Source: Podocnemis expansa (Eukaryota > Chordata > Testudines > Podocnemididae). From it: a DNA stretch of 64,000 nucleotides. Location: the NCBI GenBank assembly GCA_007922195.1, contig ML681971.1, positions 3,112,700 to 3,176,699 on the forward strand. The letters are read 5' to 3'. The notes under the pieces are model-generated. The model was not told the DNA's origin, made no database searches, and worked only from the letters and a program-made list of their open reading frames with translations. The position numbers and the translations under genes are program-made. Positions within the stretch are counted from its first letter, which is position 1. The number at the start of each line of letters is the position of its first letter. Below are positions 11,852-24,131 of the stretch, in pieces.

Positions 11852-12240
11852 CAGCAATTCCCAATCTGTGTTTTGACCCCAAGTGGGATCACTTCATTAG
11901 CAAACTGGAGAACACCATTTTACAAAATGCTCTCCTCCATGCCATGTGACCTCACATGCACTGTATGCATGGTCATATTTCACAGGGAAGCTGTTTTGCT
12001 CTGCAAAACAGCACCCTCCATGCAGCATGATGTCACACACACTGTATGTGTGTGTGTGAGTTCGTGTAGTCCAGAGGCCACTGTTTTGTAAAGCAAAATG
12101 GTATCTTCCTTGCAAGTAACGTATGTGTGAGATCAGACTTTCAGGGAGGATGTTATTTTAAAATAGCAACTTCTATGCTTTCTGAGGTAATAACACATCT
12201 GGAAATGGGGTCATGCAGGGGAAATGTTTGGGAACTGCTG
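11852..12240. mobile_element. hAT-type element with internal reiteration, 389 bp
   Basis: Ends CAGCAATTCCCAATCTGTG and ATGTTTGGGAACTGCTG form an inverted repeat. The interior is a series of four similar blocks (anchors near 11915, 11991, 12081, 12151). Each has a small palindrome such as TTTTACAAAAT or TTTTAAAAT, most followed by a block like CTCCATGC. Flanks CCTTAGGG/GGAAAGGG match poorly (AGGG only), so age or wrong limits are possible. Confidence 0.6.
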
Positions 12241-12249
12241 GGAAAGGGT

Positions 12250-12380
12250 ACTGGACTGGGACCTGGCTTGCATTTTTGGGTCTAAAATAACTAGCCTCTG
12301 TTTGACCTGGTTGAATCACTTCACCTCTCTGTGACCCCTGACATTCAAAGGCATTGTTAATACTGTGAATATTTTATACT
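12250..12380 (-). repeat. MIR-type SINE fragment
   Basis: TTGAATCACTTCACCTCTCTGTGACC followed by a weak TAATACTGTGAATA block matches the reverse complement of the MIR core/3' region as I remember it. Confidence 0.5.
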
Positions 12381-14947
12381 ATTAAGAGTTTGCTTTTATT
12401 AATATGTATAGTATTTTAGTTTAAAATTGTAGATTTATTTTCTACAGAAAATGGAAGTGTGATGCAGGCATCTCTCAAGGTTTGAAAAATAGCTCATCCA
12501 TTTAGTATTGTTATCTAAAAGGATGCCTTAGAACAAATGGCTTTCCTTTTTACCCAGAATAAGTAGAAACTTGACCTGGGAAGCGAGATGAATGGGAGGC
12601 TGTGGCTCCTTCCCATGGCCGTGTTCCTGATCCTGATGAGACAAGAGTGCTTGAAAAAATACTTTAGCAGGAGACCATTTATTGTAGTTTTTGTTTTAAA
12701 TCCAGTTAATGCTAATGTTGGGGAAAATGGAAGTTTTGACATTTCCAGCTAATTTGTGAGCTGATGGTTATTGAATTTTTTTGCCATTTGATACTGAATG
12801 CCATATGTGTAGAGACATCAAAACAGCCTATTTGCTAGAAGTTGTATAAATGAATTATAATCACATCAATATCATTTTTGCAGCTAATTGTTTAAATTTA
12901 TATTTTGAATGTGATACTACTAAGGAAACATCAGAGACCGCTTTGAACTACCATTTCCCCCCTTATTTAAATATTCTTATAAACATTGCACTGAATTCTA
13001 ATACTAGGCACATTATACTTTTTTTTCTTCAGTAATTTGTTTTTTAGGTGTTTGAAGAAAGAGGCATATTGATAAATATATAATTTCTAATCTTCTTGTA
13101 TTTAACACTGCTGGATTCCTTCATTGCCTCCTCATTACTTGTATCTCTTAGTTACTATGGCTTTACATGCTGACCATGTGGCAGACAGGCATGTCTACTT
13201 TCCAATTCATTTCTTTGTCTTTTGCAACTAATTTTATCCGGTATCTGACTTACAAGCCCATTTTTATTCATTTCTTTTCTAAGTTGGACTTCATAGCATT
13301 TTTGTAAGAGTTAAGCAGTTAGAAAATAAAACCAATCACCTAGAAAATACATCTGGCAACTCTAAATCTTTGGTAGGTTTACTGATAGAAGATAATGTCC
13401 ACTCCACAGGAAACTAGAGATATTTGAAAACCAGATTGAATCCTGTAACATCAGAACGATACGTTTGCCTGTAGATCTAGATGGTACAGATTTTTACATT
13501 AAGCTGTCACTGTTGTTGGAAACTATGTTAGGGAGGAAATTTGAGCCACCATTGCAAATTGCTAAAGCCTTTCTTATACGGTCTATGCCTTCTTTATTGA
13601 TCTCTGTTTCTAACTGAGCTGTATGTTTGTGCCTGGTAATAATCATTACTTCAATAACAGATGCAGAAAGTAATGCCCTAGGTGTGAAACAATTAAAGGT
13701 AATCAATATCTCATATATCGAAAAAGTATTCTATTTACCTGACTATCACTAATCCTTTCTATGTTGTGTTTTTCTTTTTTCTGATATTTTAATATATGGT
13801 GTTTTACAAATTACCCAAAATGGACCTGACTAGACACCATATATAGAAGAGACATGGACTGATTTTTCTGTGTGAATAGAAACATTTCCCTTTACGTTTC
13901 ATCAGTTTTATCAATGTTGAAATCATTGATATGTGTGTTTGAAAATTATAAATAGTTTTTTAAAAAAATACATATAGATAAAACATAACTGTTGTGGATT
14001 TCAACCCAGATGTAACTTTGTTTATAATTGCCCTAGCTCAATATATAGACCAGGAACCATTTCATTTCCACCCGCATCAGATATTTATTTCTAATATTGG
14101 CTATGGACTCTTACCAACTACTGTCTACCCAGTTCATAGCTCACAGATCCAGACACAGAGCATCTTCTAATTCTTCTACCTATGAGCCATATACAGACAT
14201 CCTTTCCTTTTTACTTTCCTTTGGCAGACCAGATATAATTCTTTCCCATCTTAACTATTCTTGGTAAGAGGAGCATAGAATATTGCATCTTCTTGTCATT
14301 ATTATTCCTCTGTGAGCGGGAATGCACAATCTACCCTATCTAGAAAGGAAATTGTATTATGTTGTCCCTGTTCATCTTGTGTTATGAAACAGAGACCCCG
14401 CCTACAGATATCATATGCATCACTTTCTAATATGTACAACCACTATAGGCTACGGACCTTTCAGTGTCCAACTAAACAAAACCAAACTAGTGCCTTGCTC
14501 TCCTTTAAAGGAGAGAATGGAGCCACCCAGTCTGTAAAACATGCCATTGTCATTTTCAGTTAATTTTTATAGCAGTAGATGGTTGTACTTACTTTAAATG
14601 TTATACAGCTATGAAAGGACAGATCTGTGATTGTTTTGGCAACATTTTTTAGTTTTACAAGTGTACTCTTATTTAAGAGTATGTATTGTAAGTATATTTT
14701 AACTAAGAGAAAGAAAATAAAATGCAAAAAATGTTTTGTTTTTTTAAAATAATACTGGGACACTGCTGAGTTCCTCAGGGTCCCAGGCATCTCGGAGTTC
14801 ACATTTGTCTTGTGGAGCTTACAGATGCCAGAGTGAGTTCTGTTCCTTCATGTATACCATTATACTGCAGAACTCTTAGGCTCAACAAAACCCCCAAGAT
14901 TCTCTGCCTCTTCTTACTCACAGGAGTTAGAAGCTTTGCATTTTTAC
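12381..14947. other. AT-rich interval, no feature recognised
   Basis: No coding pattern or repeat ends were recognised in 2.5 kb of AT-rich sequence. Confidence 0.45.
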
Positions 14948-14950
14948 TTA

Positions 14951-15232
14951 TGCCTGGTCTACACTGAGCACAGAAGGGAGATACAATAAGGCATGTAAAA
15001 TAACTGGTGTATCTACCTTAAACTTCCTATAATGCCAGCGTACTGTGGAATGTCCGCTGCGCTGAGTCAAAGAGAAATGCCCTCCCTTTGACTCAGTGCT
15101 ACTCTTCTTGAGGGGGTGGTTTTAATGTGTTGACTTCTGGATTGATTGAGCAGGTCTTCCCTGATTGCTCAGTCAGTCTTGAAAGATCAAACTGACGATG
15201 GCAAATTTGTCACCATCTGTGTAGACTTGGCC
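14951..15232. mobile_element. Chompy-like (Harbinger-type) MITE, 282 bp
   Basis: Ends TGCCTGGTCTACACTG and GTGTAGACTTGGCC are inverted, flanked by TTA on both sides (14948-14950, 15233-15235), the 3-bp duplication of PIF/Harbinger elements. It resembles 15318-15592 and 54771-55309. Confidence 0.7.
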
Positions 15233-15317
15233 TTAGATTTTTATGACTGGAAGCACTATAACAATCTAAGCTGATACTGCACAAATCATAGAATGTAGCC
15301 CAGTAATTCCTACATAA

Positions 15318-15592
15318 GGGCCTGGACTACACTGTCAGCAAAATTCGGCAGGTCTACAGGAGTTACACAAGCTGCGCAGAGTATCTTGTGTAATTCCAGT
15401 TGACTTTATAACTCCCATTTCACACACCATCTTCACCATGCTGCAGCAACAGGAAATGCGTTCCCATCAGCACAGTGCTTTTCCACTTGGGGGGGGGGTG
15501 ATTTTATTGAGTAGATTACCAGATCTACTGATTGCTTAGTCAGTCCAAAAAAAAAAAATTGACAGTGGTGAATTTGCCAAATGTCTTGTGGC
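15318..15592. mobile_element. Chompy-like MITE, second copy
   Basis: Starts GGGCCTGGACTACACTG after TAA (15315-15317) and ends TGTCTTGTGGC before TAA (15593-15595). The interior follows the neighbouring copy (ATTGAGTAGATTACCAGATCTACTGATTG; TTGACAGTGG). Contains a G10 run near 15490 and an A12 run near 15547-15558. Confidence 0.65.
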
Positions 15593-15984
15593 TAAACAAG
15601 AGTACATGACAGAATGTGTAGTCTAACCAACTGCATATAAAATTATTGAAGAAAAATTTCATTAAAAGGACATTTTTAAGGTTGAAAAATCAAAAACTCA
15701 GACATCAGTAATGTTAATTTGGTCCTACTGTGCATGTGCATCATATCATAATTGTATTTAATTACATGATCACCTGTTATTTTTACAAGAAGATCCATGC
15801 CTTATTCATTGCACAAGAAGGGTGAGGCTACTGCAGTGAACAGCTATTCTGCTTAATATGTGGTCCAGGTCTGATTTCCTGCAAACTGTTCAAATCCTGA
15901 TCTGAAGACAGAATTATGAATTTTCTCATGGGCCTGTCTATGGTGCTCTTCCCTACAGCACTTGAGTGCTTAACAGATATTATT

Positions 15985-16150
15985 TTCACAACACCCCTGT
16001 GAGATGAGAGGGTATGATCCCCATTTTACACGTGAGGAACAGACCCAGTATTTACTCCATTTTACAAATGAGGAGCAGGCACAGAGAGATTATGTTCAAA
16101 AGTATCGACCCATTTTGAGTGCCCAGTCTGAAACACCTACACCTGATTTT
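15985..16150 (+). repeat. MIR-like SINE fragment
   Basis: CCATTTTACACGTGAGGAAC and a second CCATTTTACAAATGAGGAGCAG...CACAGAGAGATTATG resemble the conserved MIR core, apparently partly duplicated. Confidence 0.5.
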
Positions 16151-16175
16151 TCAGAGTACATTCTGTTCTCTAGAG

Positions 16176-16382
16176 CAGTGGGTCCCAACCCTTTGAACTG
16201 CCGCAGCACACTGCACCACACGGTTGCTCACAGCTCCCAGACCCTGCCACTGTTGACAGCCACCTGGCCAGGGCTGGATCCTGATGCCGCTAACAACCCC
16301 TGGACCTTGGTTGGGGCTGCGTTGTGCTGCCACTAGCGGCACATTAAAGGGGTTGCCGCAGCACACCGGTCGGGAACCACTG
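16176..16382. mobile_element. hAT-type element, 207 bp, perfect 8-bp target duplication
   Basis: Ends CAGTGGGTCCCAACCC and GGTCGGGAACCACTG are inverted repeats. CTCTAGAG occurs directly on both sides (16168-16175, 16383-16390), an exact 8-bp duplication. Non-coding, so dependent on a transposase made elsewhere. Confidence 0.9.
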
Positions 16383-16713
16383 CTCTAGAGCACAGTATAT
16401 TCAAGATGCAGGACCCATTAACTTCAGCAGGCACCTAGAAAAAGAGAAGAGTGAGCAGTTTGGTTTAAATGACCTGCCTAGCATAACACAGGAATTCTGT
16501 GGCAGACGCAGGGATAGAATTTTCCCAGGACAGCATTCAGTGACCTTAACCATGATACCATGTTTTCTCTTCCTGCAGTCTTCTGCGTCATTCTTTGTAC
16601 AGCTCCCAGCTTCTGCAGTAAAAGCTGTGGGAGTCCTGCAGACAAGTCGTCTTCACTACATAATCCTAATTCTGCTTAGAACAGGAGTAAGCTGCTTACT
16701 AAATGAGGCAGCA

Positions 16714-17046
16714 CAAGGGTGCTCAGATTGGGGGTTGGGACCCCTCAAGAGGTCACAGGATTATTAATGGGGGGTGGTCATGAGCTGTTAGCCCCCACAT
16801 ATGGTATGGCTTCAGCTGTCAGATGTACACCTGGTTGAAGATAAGACTCTTCAGATATGGGTGACTGGAGAGCTGTGACTGCTGGCCAAGTGGTCTAAAA
16901 GCAGCAGCCTCCCCCCCCCCCCCCAAAAAAAATCCCACCTCCAGCAACAGTGCAAATGTAAGAGTTCTGTGGCATGGTGTGGGAAGGTTGTCACATCCTG
17001 AAATACTTCCAAAAAGTGTCCCAGAATAAAAGTCTGAGAAGCCCTG
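16714..17046. mobile_element. hAT-type element, boundaries approximate
   Basis: Left part GCTCAGATTGGGGGTTGGGACCCCTC with GGGGGTGGTCATGAGCTGTTAGCC, right part AAAAGTCTGAGAAGCCCTG. This is the layout of a common reptile hAT family with inverted TCTCAGACTTTT-like ends. No matching 8-bp flanks were found. Contains a C14 run at about 16912-16924. Confidence 0.55.
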
Positions 17047-17756
17047 GGGTTAGAGTACTTTGGAAAACAGTGAGTTATCATGTAATTAAAGATTATATCC
17101 TAATCTGTACACATAGGGGGAGAGAGGGCAATTAAGATTATGCCGGCAGCATTAATTTTGCTCTTTCCTAAATTCTGAGTGCTTGACTCTGCAACCTTAA
17201 TATCCTTTACACTTTCTTTGTATGTGCAGTTTCCTAGGTTTAAAAACAAAAACAAAAAGCCATGATATAGCAACATATTGCATCAGCAGCTGGACTGAAA
17301 CTTTTAGACCCACTGCACAGACATCTGTCACTTAGGAATGGTGAGACACAGCTGTCCTGGTTTCCACTCTAGGATCTGAAGAAAGTGTGCTGTAGTGGTC
17401 AGAGACCTTTTTGCCTCTTCCTCCTCTTCCTCCTCCAGAAGCTTGATCCCTTTCTTTCCTTATCTCAGTTCTGTCTCTTCCCTGACCCCTGGCTTCTTGT
17501 CTCAATTTCATTTTTCAACCCACAGACTTATTATCCTAGTCCTAGTGTCCTCTCCAGATAGTCTTGTATCAGTGACATGGATCCTGAGTCTTCCCCACCT
17601 CACTGATTCCTAATCACAGACTTTTTGCATAGAAAATCTGTCTCTACCTCTCCACCTCGCATCCCCATCAGCCTCCAGTCTTTCCCCTCCCCCCAGCTCC
17701 AAGCCCAGGTCATTCCCTCTGTGTTTGAATCTGACGGCTTCCTCCTCCATGCTCTC
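17047..17756. other. Interval with pyrimidine-rich stretch
   Basis: 17400-17760 is CT-rich on the + strand (CTCTTCCTCCTCTTCCTCC). No gene or repeat end is recognised. Confidence 0.4.
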
Positions 17757-18337
17757 CAGCAGAGGTGTTGCTAGTGGGGGGGGGGGTTCCCAGGGCATCA
17801 GCCCCCTGAAACTCAGGGCCAACCCTTGAGGAGCATGCCACTAAACTGCACAGGGTCATGCCGTCACTCCTGTGTGCAGTGTACGCTGCCCGCGCAGCCG
17901 GCAGCCCCAGCCTCTACCTGGTCAGAAGACACAATTTTCCAGCCACTGAGGAACTGCCCCAGGCTGGGCCTGAGAGTTTTTAAAACTCCCCCCACAGCCT
18001 GACTCTGCTCTGAAGAAGCTCAGAGCAGGGTCAGGCCAGGAGCCTCAGCCTCTGCTGTGGCCGCGCGCTCTGTCCAGCAGCCAGGTAAGGGAGCTGGGGG
18101 TGGGCTCTGGGGGCAGACATGATGGCCTGGCAGGGAAAGGGCATGGGGAGGGGGTCAGCCTGGGCAGCAGGGGCCAGTGGCAGGAGGAGGCGTTAGGGAA
18201 CAACTCAGGGGGGTCGCTTGGGTGAGGGTAGGGAAGGGCTCGGGGAACTAGTTGGGGGGGAGTGGGTAGGGAATGGATTGGGCCCCGGGGGGGTGGGGGC
18301 TATGCCCACCTAATCTCTATGTCTAACAGTGCTCCTG
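17757..18337. mobile_element. GC-rich element with hAT-like ends, about 580 bp
   Basis: Left end CAGCAGAGGTGTTGCTAG and right end CTAACAGTGCTCCTG are inverted repeats of each other with small gaps. The interior is GC-rich (GCCCGCGCAGCCGGC). It abuts the next hAT element. Confidence 0.5.
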
Positions 18338-18345
18338 CTCTACGA

Positions 18346-18533
18346 CAGTGTTTCTTAACCTTCTGCTGGTTGCAACATGCGTGCTGGCTTACCACAGCCC
18401 TACAGGACACACCAGTCTATACCTCCACACCCTCCCAGGCTGAATTCCAGCCATCTCCTTGGCTCTCTGTGACATATTGATCATCTGTGGTGATACAAGT
18501 AATGTGTCCTGACACAGTAGATGAGAGCCACTG
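18346..18533. mobile_element. hAT-type element, 188 bp
   Basis: Ends CAGTGTTTCTTAACC and GATGAGAGCCACTG. Flanks CTCTACGA (18338-18345) and CTCTATGG (18534-18541), 6 of 8 equal. Confidence 0.65.
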
Positions 18534-18541
18534 CTCTATGG

Positions 18542-21500
18542 ACAATGGCAAGGGAAGCACAAGGGGGTTTCAATGGTGGGAAGCAGGAAGCCTGCTGGTT
18601 TTACAATGGATACAGTTCTGTGGTTTTAGTGACATCGGGAGTGCTAACATAGACATAACATACTGCAAAGGTGTTTGACCTGCCCGAAGAAAATTAGACA
18701 AAAGGCAACAAAATGGCTGATGGTTGCAGGAACTGTATCTGCATGAGTGCTCCCAGTGTTTCTGCCACCAGTGGAGCTGGATGAATGGCAGTTAGGTGGG
18801 ACTTTTTCTCGCAGAAATGCTGATGAGAAGCAGACGGAAGGCAAGTGGAAAAATGGAGAGACATTCTGATCCTGAAGCAATTAACTTCAGTTCATGTTGT
18901 GTCTCATTAAAAAATAAATAATAGTGAATTAAATGCCATGGAAATCATTCCAGAGTTGTCATTTTTGTGGAAAGGGGAGAACAACCACCCAGTATTTCTA
19001 TGAACAGCACATTTACTTGACTTCCACCTGAAAGAGGGGAAAGGCCCATGATCCATGACTTCTTAACAGTAGAATGTGTTGTTGAATAGTGAAGGTAAAA
19101 AGTAATGTAATAAGTGGTCATTGTATTAAGTTATGAAGGGTACTTTATTTGCAGCCAATATGGTATTTATTCAAGCCATAGTGGGGTTTAGGTTTAAAAA
19201 AACCTGACCAAGTAGTAACCCTACTCAAGAATGTACTTGTCTGTTGAACAAAATTAACTTTCTAGCTAAACTTGCATGTGTTTTCCATTTGTAAACCTGC
19301 CAGAAGAACTGAACAAAATGCAAGTGAAGCAGCTTCCAGGAGCTGAAAGTGGAAGGGCATCACTGGTTAATGGAAGACTGGTAAATACAGTTTTAGAAAA
19401 TCCTGAGAAAGGAATTCCTGACTTTTAATGCAATTTTCTGGGTATGACCTCCCTCTTCCCCCAATTAATATTTACTACAAAAATAAAATCTGGTTTATTT
19501 TTCACAAAGCATGCCAAAATTCCATGTCCTCTCCTCTCCGGGGGGGGGGCCCCCCCCCCGGTACAAGAAATTTGACACAACTCTGTGGCTGAGAGTCCTT
19601 CGTCCACAGCGTGAGCTTGATACCAGTGCAGGGTGGGCCTTTTCTTTGAAACGTGGCATTTTTTGAATGTTTGACAGCTAATAAATATAGTTTTGCCTAT
19701 TAGAATTGTACTTCACCAGTGGTATTTGATTTTGTGTAGGAGAGATTTTCTTTCTCAGTTATAGTGGAAAAAATTGCTGCACTTCACAGACTTTGTGCTG
19801 CAGAAACACCAGCAACAGTCTTCAAAGCATCTAATGAAGTGGGATTTTCTTCTGTGACAGCTCATGCAATAAATAAATCTGTTAGTCTTTAAGTGCCACA
19901 GAACTCCTTGCAGAAGACTCTTGAATGGTAGGGTGCCACTAAGAGCAATCTTTTTTGGCCACTGTCCTCAACTTTTAGTAATATTAGTTTCTCCTCACAG
20001 CAGCAAAAATGATGTCAGCATGTTTTCACATATATATTGACCTGCCTGCAAGTGTGACTCCATCCTTTTAGTCCTCCCTCCATCACTCATTTATTTCATT
20101 TGTTCTGCAGTCTTTTCTAGAAAAGAGAGGTATTTTAATACTTTTTATATTTTTATCATGTAGAAGTTACAAAATAACATTAAGAAACCTGAAACCAAGT
20201 TATCAATAACATGCACAATTCTCAGAAAATGGTTTTGCTTGTAAGTGTTCTTGAAAAATGCTGAGGGGCAAAGAAAATGGGGCTAAATTAGGTATTAAGT
20301 GTTAATTGCAATGCAGAAATTGATACTGAAAAAGGGAATTTGAAGGAACTGGTTTCTTCTTCACATCAGCTAAAATTTCTTACAGATTAAAGTCATTCAT
20401 GGAATTTTAAACCAGCTGCTGTTTCATGAGAAGGTCAGCTAAACAGTCCTTTAGAATGGATTATTTTTAAGCAAACCATAAGACAATTAAAGTAAAATTC
20501 CATTGGCCTGCATAGTCAATTATAAGTAACATTTATTTCCGCAAACATTTAATGTTAGGTGTGTTTAGTCTCTTCTTCCAAGCTAAAAAGAAATTTAATA
20601 GAAGGGCCATAATTCTCATCCATTTAGCCCAGTTTAATTTTCTATAATTCTCTAATTCTCATCCATTTACCCCCATGTTAAAACATCGCTCTCTTGAGAC
20701 CTTTACAGCACTGCTGAAATGTATGCTGTTGATAGGACCTAACCATGGCCCCCATTCAGCAAAGCACTTAAATCAGTGGTCTTAAGCACTTGCTTAGGTA
20801 CTTTGTTGAATTGGGGACATGAACTGAGTTATGCCGTGATCCAGTTCTGGTTACATTTGTATTATAGAAGTTAGCTATGATGTAATGAGCTATGGCTCAA
20901 CAGGCTTACAGCTGGGTCCCAGCTCACATGGGTTAGACAGTGTGTTAGTGAAGAGGTGTTTGCTACATAGAAGAAGTACTTACCCTACTTTACATGACAT
21001 GGTTCCTAATCAACAATGTATTTTTAAAAGGCAGTGTAGATACAGTGAGGATGGAATGCATCTTGTAATACTGTGAAATTACTACAAAATAAAATCTAAG
21101 AACAATAATGTTAAAAATAACTTTTTCTTCTAAATAGAGTGAAGGCTACAGGATAAAACATATCTGGCTGCATTTTTTGGTGGCTTCATAAACTTCTAGT
21201 TCTATTAATTCTGGAGTTGAATTAGATTTTCAAAAAAAAAAAATGGACTTTTAATTAAAAGTGCACAGTAGTAACAATAATGTGATTTATACTCAGAGTA
21301 TATATAGTACCTGAAAATCATATTAAATGTTTCATTCAAGCTTTGCTTATCAATGACACTAGTTTTAGATTTATATGTTTAACCTACCATGTCTGTAAAG
21401 AGAAATGTGAATTTTAGAAGCTTATTTTCATGTTTCTGTTTTTATAAAAGTATATCCGTTTTATTAAAAAGGGTATTCATTATATTTACCTTTTGAGGAA

Positions 21501-21696
21501 TTTATTTTGCATTTGCTTACAAAATAACATAATATGGAAAAAAAACTCAGGTGATGAGTTAATAATTTCTTTATTGAAGACCTACTTTCTCAGTGAGTAC
21601 AAATGAAATAATTACTGCAAGCTTAGATTACTTATTAGTGCATGGAGATGATAATGCAATAAATGCAGGAGATAGTTTTATAACAAAATATGGTAC
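18542..21696. other. Interval without a gene; small repeat remnants
   Basis: Holds a G10C10 block (19540-19559), a half copy of the palindromic reptile repeat (about 19830-19915, GAAGTGGGATTTTC...TAAATCTGTTAGTCTTTAAGTG...CTCCTTG) and, near 20750-20830, an old repeat-like block (CCCATTCAGCAAAGCACTTAA). The rest is AT-rich with nothing recognised. Confidence 0.45.
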
Positions 21697-21699
21697 AGT

Positions 21700-21898
21700 A
21701 CTTGTAACTGAAGTTGTTCTTCGAGCAGCAGCTCTCATACATTCCCCTCTGGGTTTGTATGTGCCAGCATGCTCAGCCACCGGAAACTCTTTTCCTAGCC
21801 TGCCCTTCCGGGCCAGTGGTGGAGCCATCTGGAGTGATGCGCATGCCACCCCTGTTAAATACCTCTGCTGGTCCGGCAGGCACCAGTTTCCTCCTTTC
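21700..21898 (+). repeat. Left inverted terminal repeat of the 21.7-kb DIRS
   Basis: The stretch from TTGTAACTGAAGTTGTTCTTCGAG to CACCAGTTTCCTCCTTTC is the approximate reverse complement of 27319-27525, including TCCCCTCTGGGTTTGTATG and CCAGCATGCTCAGCCAC. It should hold the promoter for the element RNA, but I see no clear TATA box. Confidence 0.9.
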
Positions 21899-21972
21899 TG
21901 ACATAGGTGATCGGCCATTGGAAACTCGACCTTCTCCATTCACTTCGGCACCCCCCCCCCCCCGAAGGGGCT

Positions 21973-24131
21973 ATGCCCGGATCCCCAGGTTTTAAGCCTT
22001 GCGCCACTTGCGGCAAGGCATTTTGGGTCAGCGATCCTCACGATCGCTGTCTGAGGTGCTTGGGGGAATCACATCACCCCCAGGGCTGTAAGATCTGCAA
22101 GGCTTTCAAACCCTGCACTAGGAAGGACAGAGATATAAGATTGAAAGCCCTGCTGATGGAGGCGACTTTGACCCCAGTTCTCGAGCCTCCTCCTCTTCAG
22201 AGCACCGCGGCCGTGGTGATGGCTCCAACGTCGGGGGGACTCTCGGCACCGGGGGATGCATCACAGGAGGCACGCACCGCACCAGCGGTGCCGAAGGAAG
22301 CCCGTGTGGGTCGGGAGCGCTCTAGCCGCGATGGCAGAGGCTCTCCCTCGACCCCGGGCAGATCAGCGTCTGCTTCCCCGCCGGCCCCCACAATGCCAGA
22401 GGCGTATGAGGTGGCAAAGGCGCTGTCAGCGTTACCATCTCCGCTGCGGGCGGCCAGGATCCCTCCGCGCCAGACGTCTCAGGGCTCCTTAGGCTTGCCC
22501 ACGTGGTGGGCGGTGGCGGCACCGCTTCAAATATCGGCTCCAGAGTCGGGGTCAGGAGCGCCCCATGATCCCCTGCAGCAGCTCAGGGAAGCACCACCCA
22601 CGGCGTCCCCAGCACCAGGGGCTTCCTCCTCCAGGGACTCAAGTTATTCACGGGCTGTCAAACACCCACGGGAGCGGCACCGGAGGCGTGAGAGAGCCAC
22701 CTCAGAAGCGAGCCCGTTCCCCATCTAGCTCCACCTCCTCGGGGCCACCGCACTGGAGCTCGAGGAAAGCTTCCCCCCCGCGTGACCGGGGCCGCGACAA
22801 AAGACCCTGACCAAAGGGGAGAGATCTTCCTAACTCCTCTTCCCCTTCCTCTTGGGGATCAGGATCTCTCTCCACTCCCAGGAGTGGATGTGGGGGACAG
22901 GCCCCCCCCCAGACCGATCCGGCCTCTGCCCCATTTCAGTCGGCAGCGGGGGAGATACCCCCTCAGGGCTGGCCATCTAACTGGCCTTTCTGGGCACCCT
23001 GGGTGGTACCACAAGAAGCCCAACCCCATTATGAGCCCAGACCTCAGGACAACAGGGTTCAGGGATCAGTGTCGGCAGACGCGGCAGGACGTTCAGTTCA
23101 CCGCTCTTCACCGGCCACGACGGGCCGTTCTCCCTCGGTTTTCTCTGAGGGGGCGTCTCACGAGGCTTCCCCCTCGCGACCAGACGACCTCAAAGCATAC
23201 CAGGATTTACTCCACAGAATGGCGTCGAACCTGGGATTGGAGATGGAAGAAGTGAAAGCATCCTCCGACTCACTCTTTAATGTCTTGTCTACTACCACAT
23301 CCACCAGATTAGCTCTCCCTGTCCATGAGGGCGTCCTGGGTATCGTTCGTTCAGTTTGGCAGACGCCATCATCGGCGGCCCCTACTTCAAAAAGCGCTGA
23401 AAAGAAGTACTATGTACCAGCCGTCTCATGCCTGTACTTGTATACGCATCCCACCCCTTCGTTTCTGGTGGTGGATGCTGCAAATCAGCGGGAGTGGCAG
23501 GGCCAACCAGCGGCCACCCCGAAGGGTAAGGAGGCGAAGACGTTAGACACCTTCGGGGGGGAAAAAGATTTATTCAACAGCCACACTGCAGCTTCAGATT
23601 GCAAATCACCAGGCCCTCTTGAGCAGGTACAATTATAATCTGTGGGACTCCCTCAGACAATTTGCCCACCTCCTTCCTCCGGACCGCCGCCTGGACTTCG
23701 ATACCATCCTGGAGGAAGGCCAAGCAGTAGCTAGAGCGGTGCTACAAGCGTCCTGGGATGCTGCCAATTCGGCGGGCAGAACAATAGCCTCTGCAGTAAC
23801 GTTACGAAGAACGGCGTGGCTGCAAGCGTCAGGCCTGCCCCCTCTGGTCCAACAATCGATCCAAGACTTACCCTTCGATGGCCCGGCGCTATTCTCCGAC
23901 CTGACAGATGCGACGCTCCATGGGCTAAAGGACTCAACGACAACACTTCGGTCCTTGGGCCTAGTCTCCTCACAGTCGTCTCGGCGCCAGTTTAGGCAAC
24001 AGTTCGTACAGGGCCCTTCCCAACCTGGTCAGTGCTTTACCGGTAGACCGAGGCAGAGAGACAGAGACAAAGGTGGATCCTCCCCCGGGTGGTGCCCCCC
24101 CCCCCCCCCCCGGCCGGTCCTCCCTACCTAG
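21973..24131 (+). pseudogene. DIRS gag-like protein, frameshifted
   Basis: Start chosen at ATG 21973 (MPGSPGFKPC), just after a C13 run and aligned with the start of the gag in the 47-kb copy (MPGFKLC). The N-terminus has a cysteine/histidine cluster: CATCGKAFWVSDPHDRCLRC, then H and CKIC, probably zinc- and nucleic-acid-binding. A long Pro/Ser/Arg-rich middle follows. The C-terminal half has PDDLKAYQDLLHRM (near 23180), VVDAANQREWQGQPAATPK (23468-23524), then SRYNYNLWDSLRQFAHLLP and a conserved tail to 24131. The frame must change several times: between 22565 and 22728, near the C9 run at 22902-22910, and near the G run at 23550-23558. The end overlaps the RT frame by 43 bases. It presumably packages the RNA. 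Family assignment rests on position and similarity to the other three copies. Confidence 0.8.

Noticed and set aside
11306..12091. 261-codon open frame
   Set aside because: Runs across the left end of a hAT element and has no domain; compositional.
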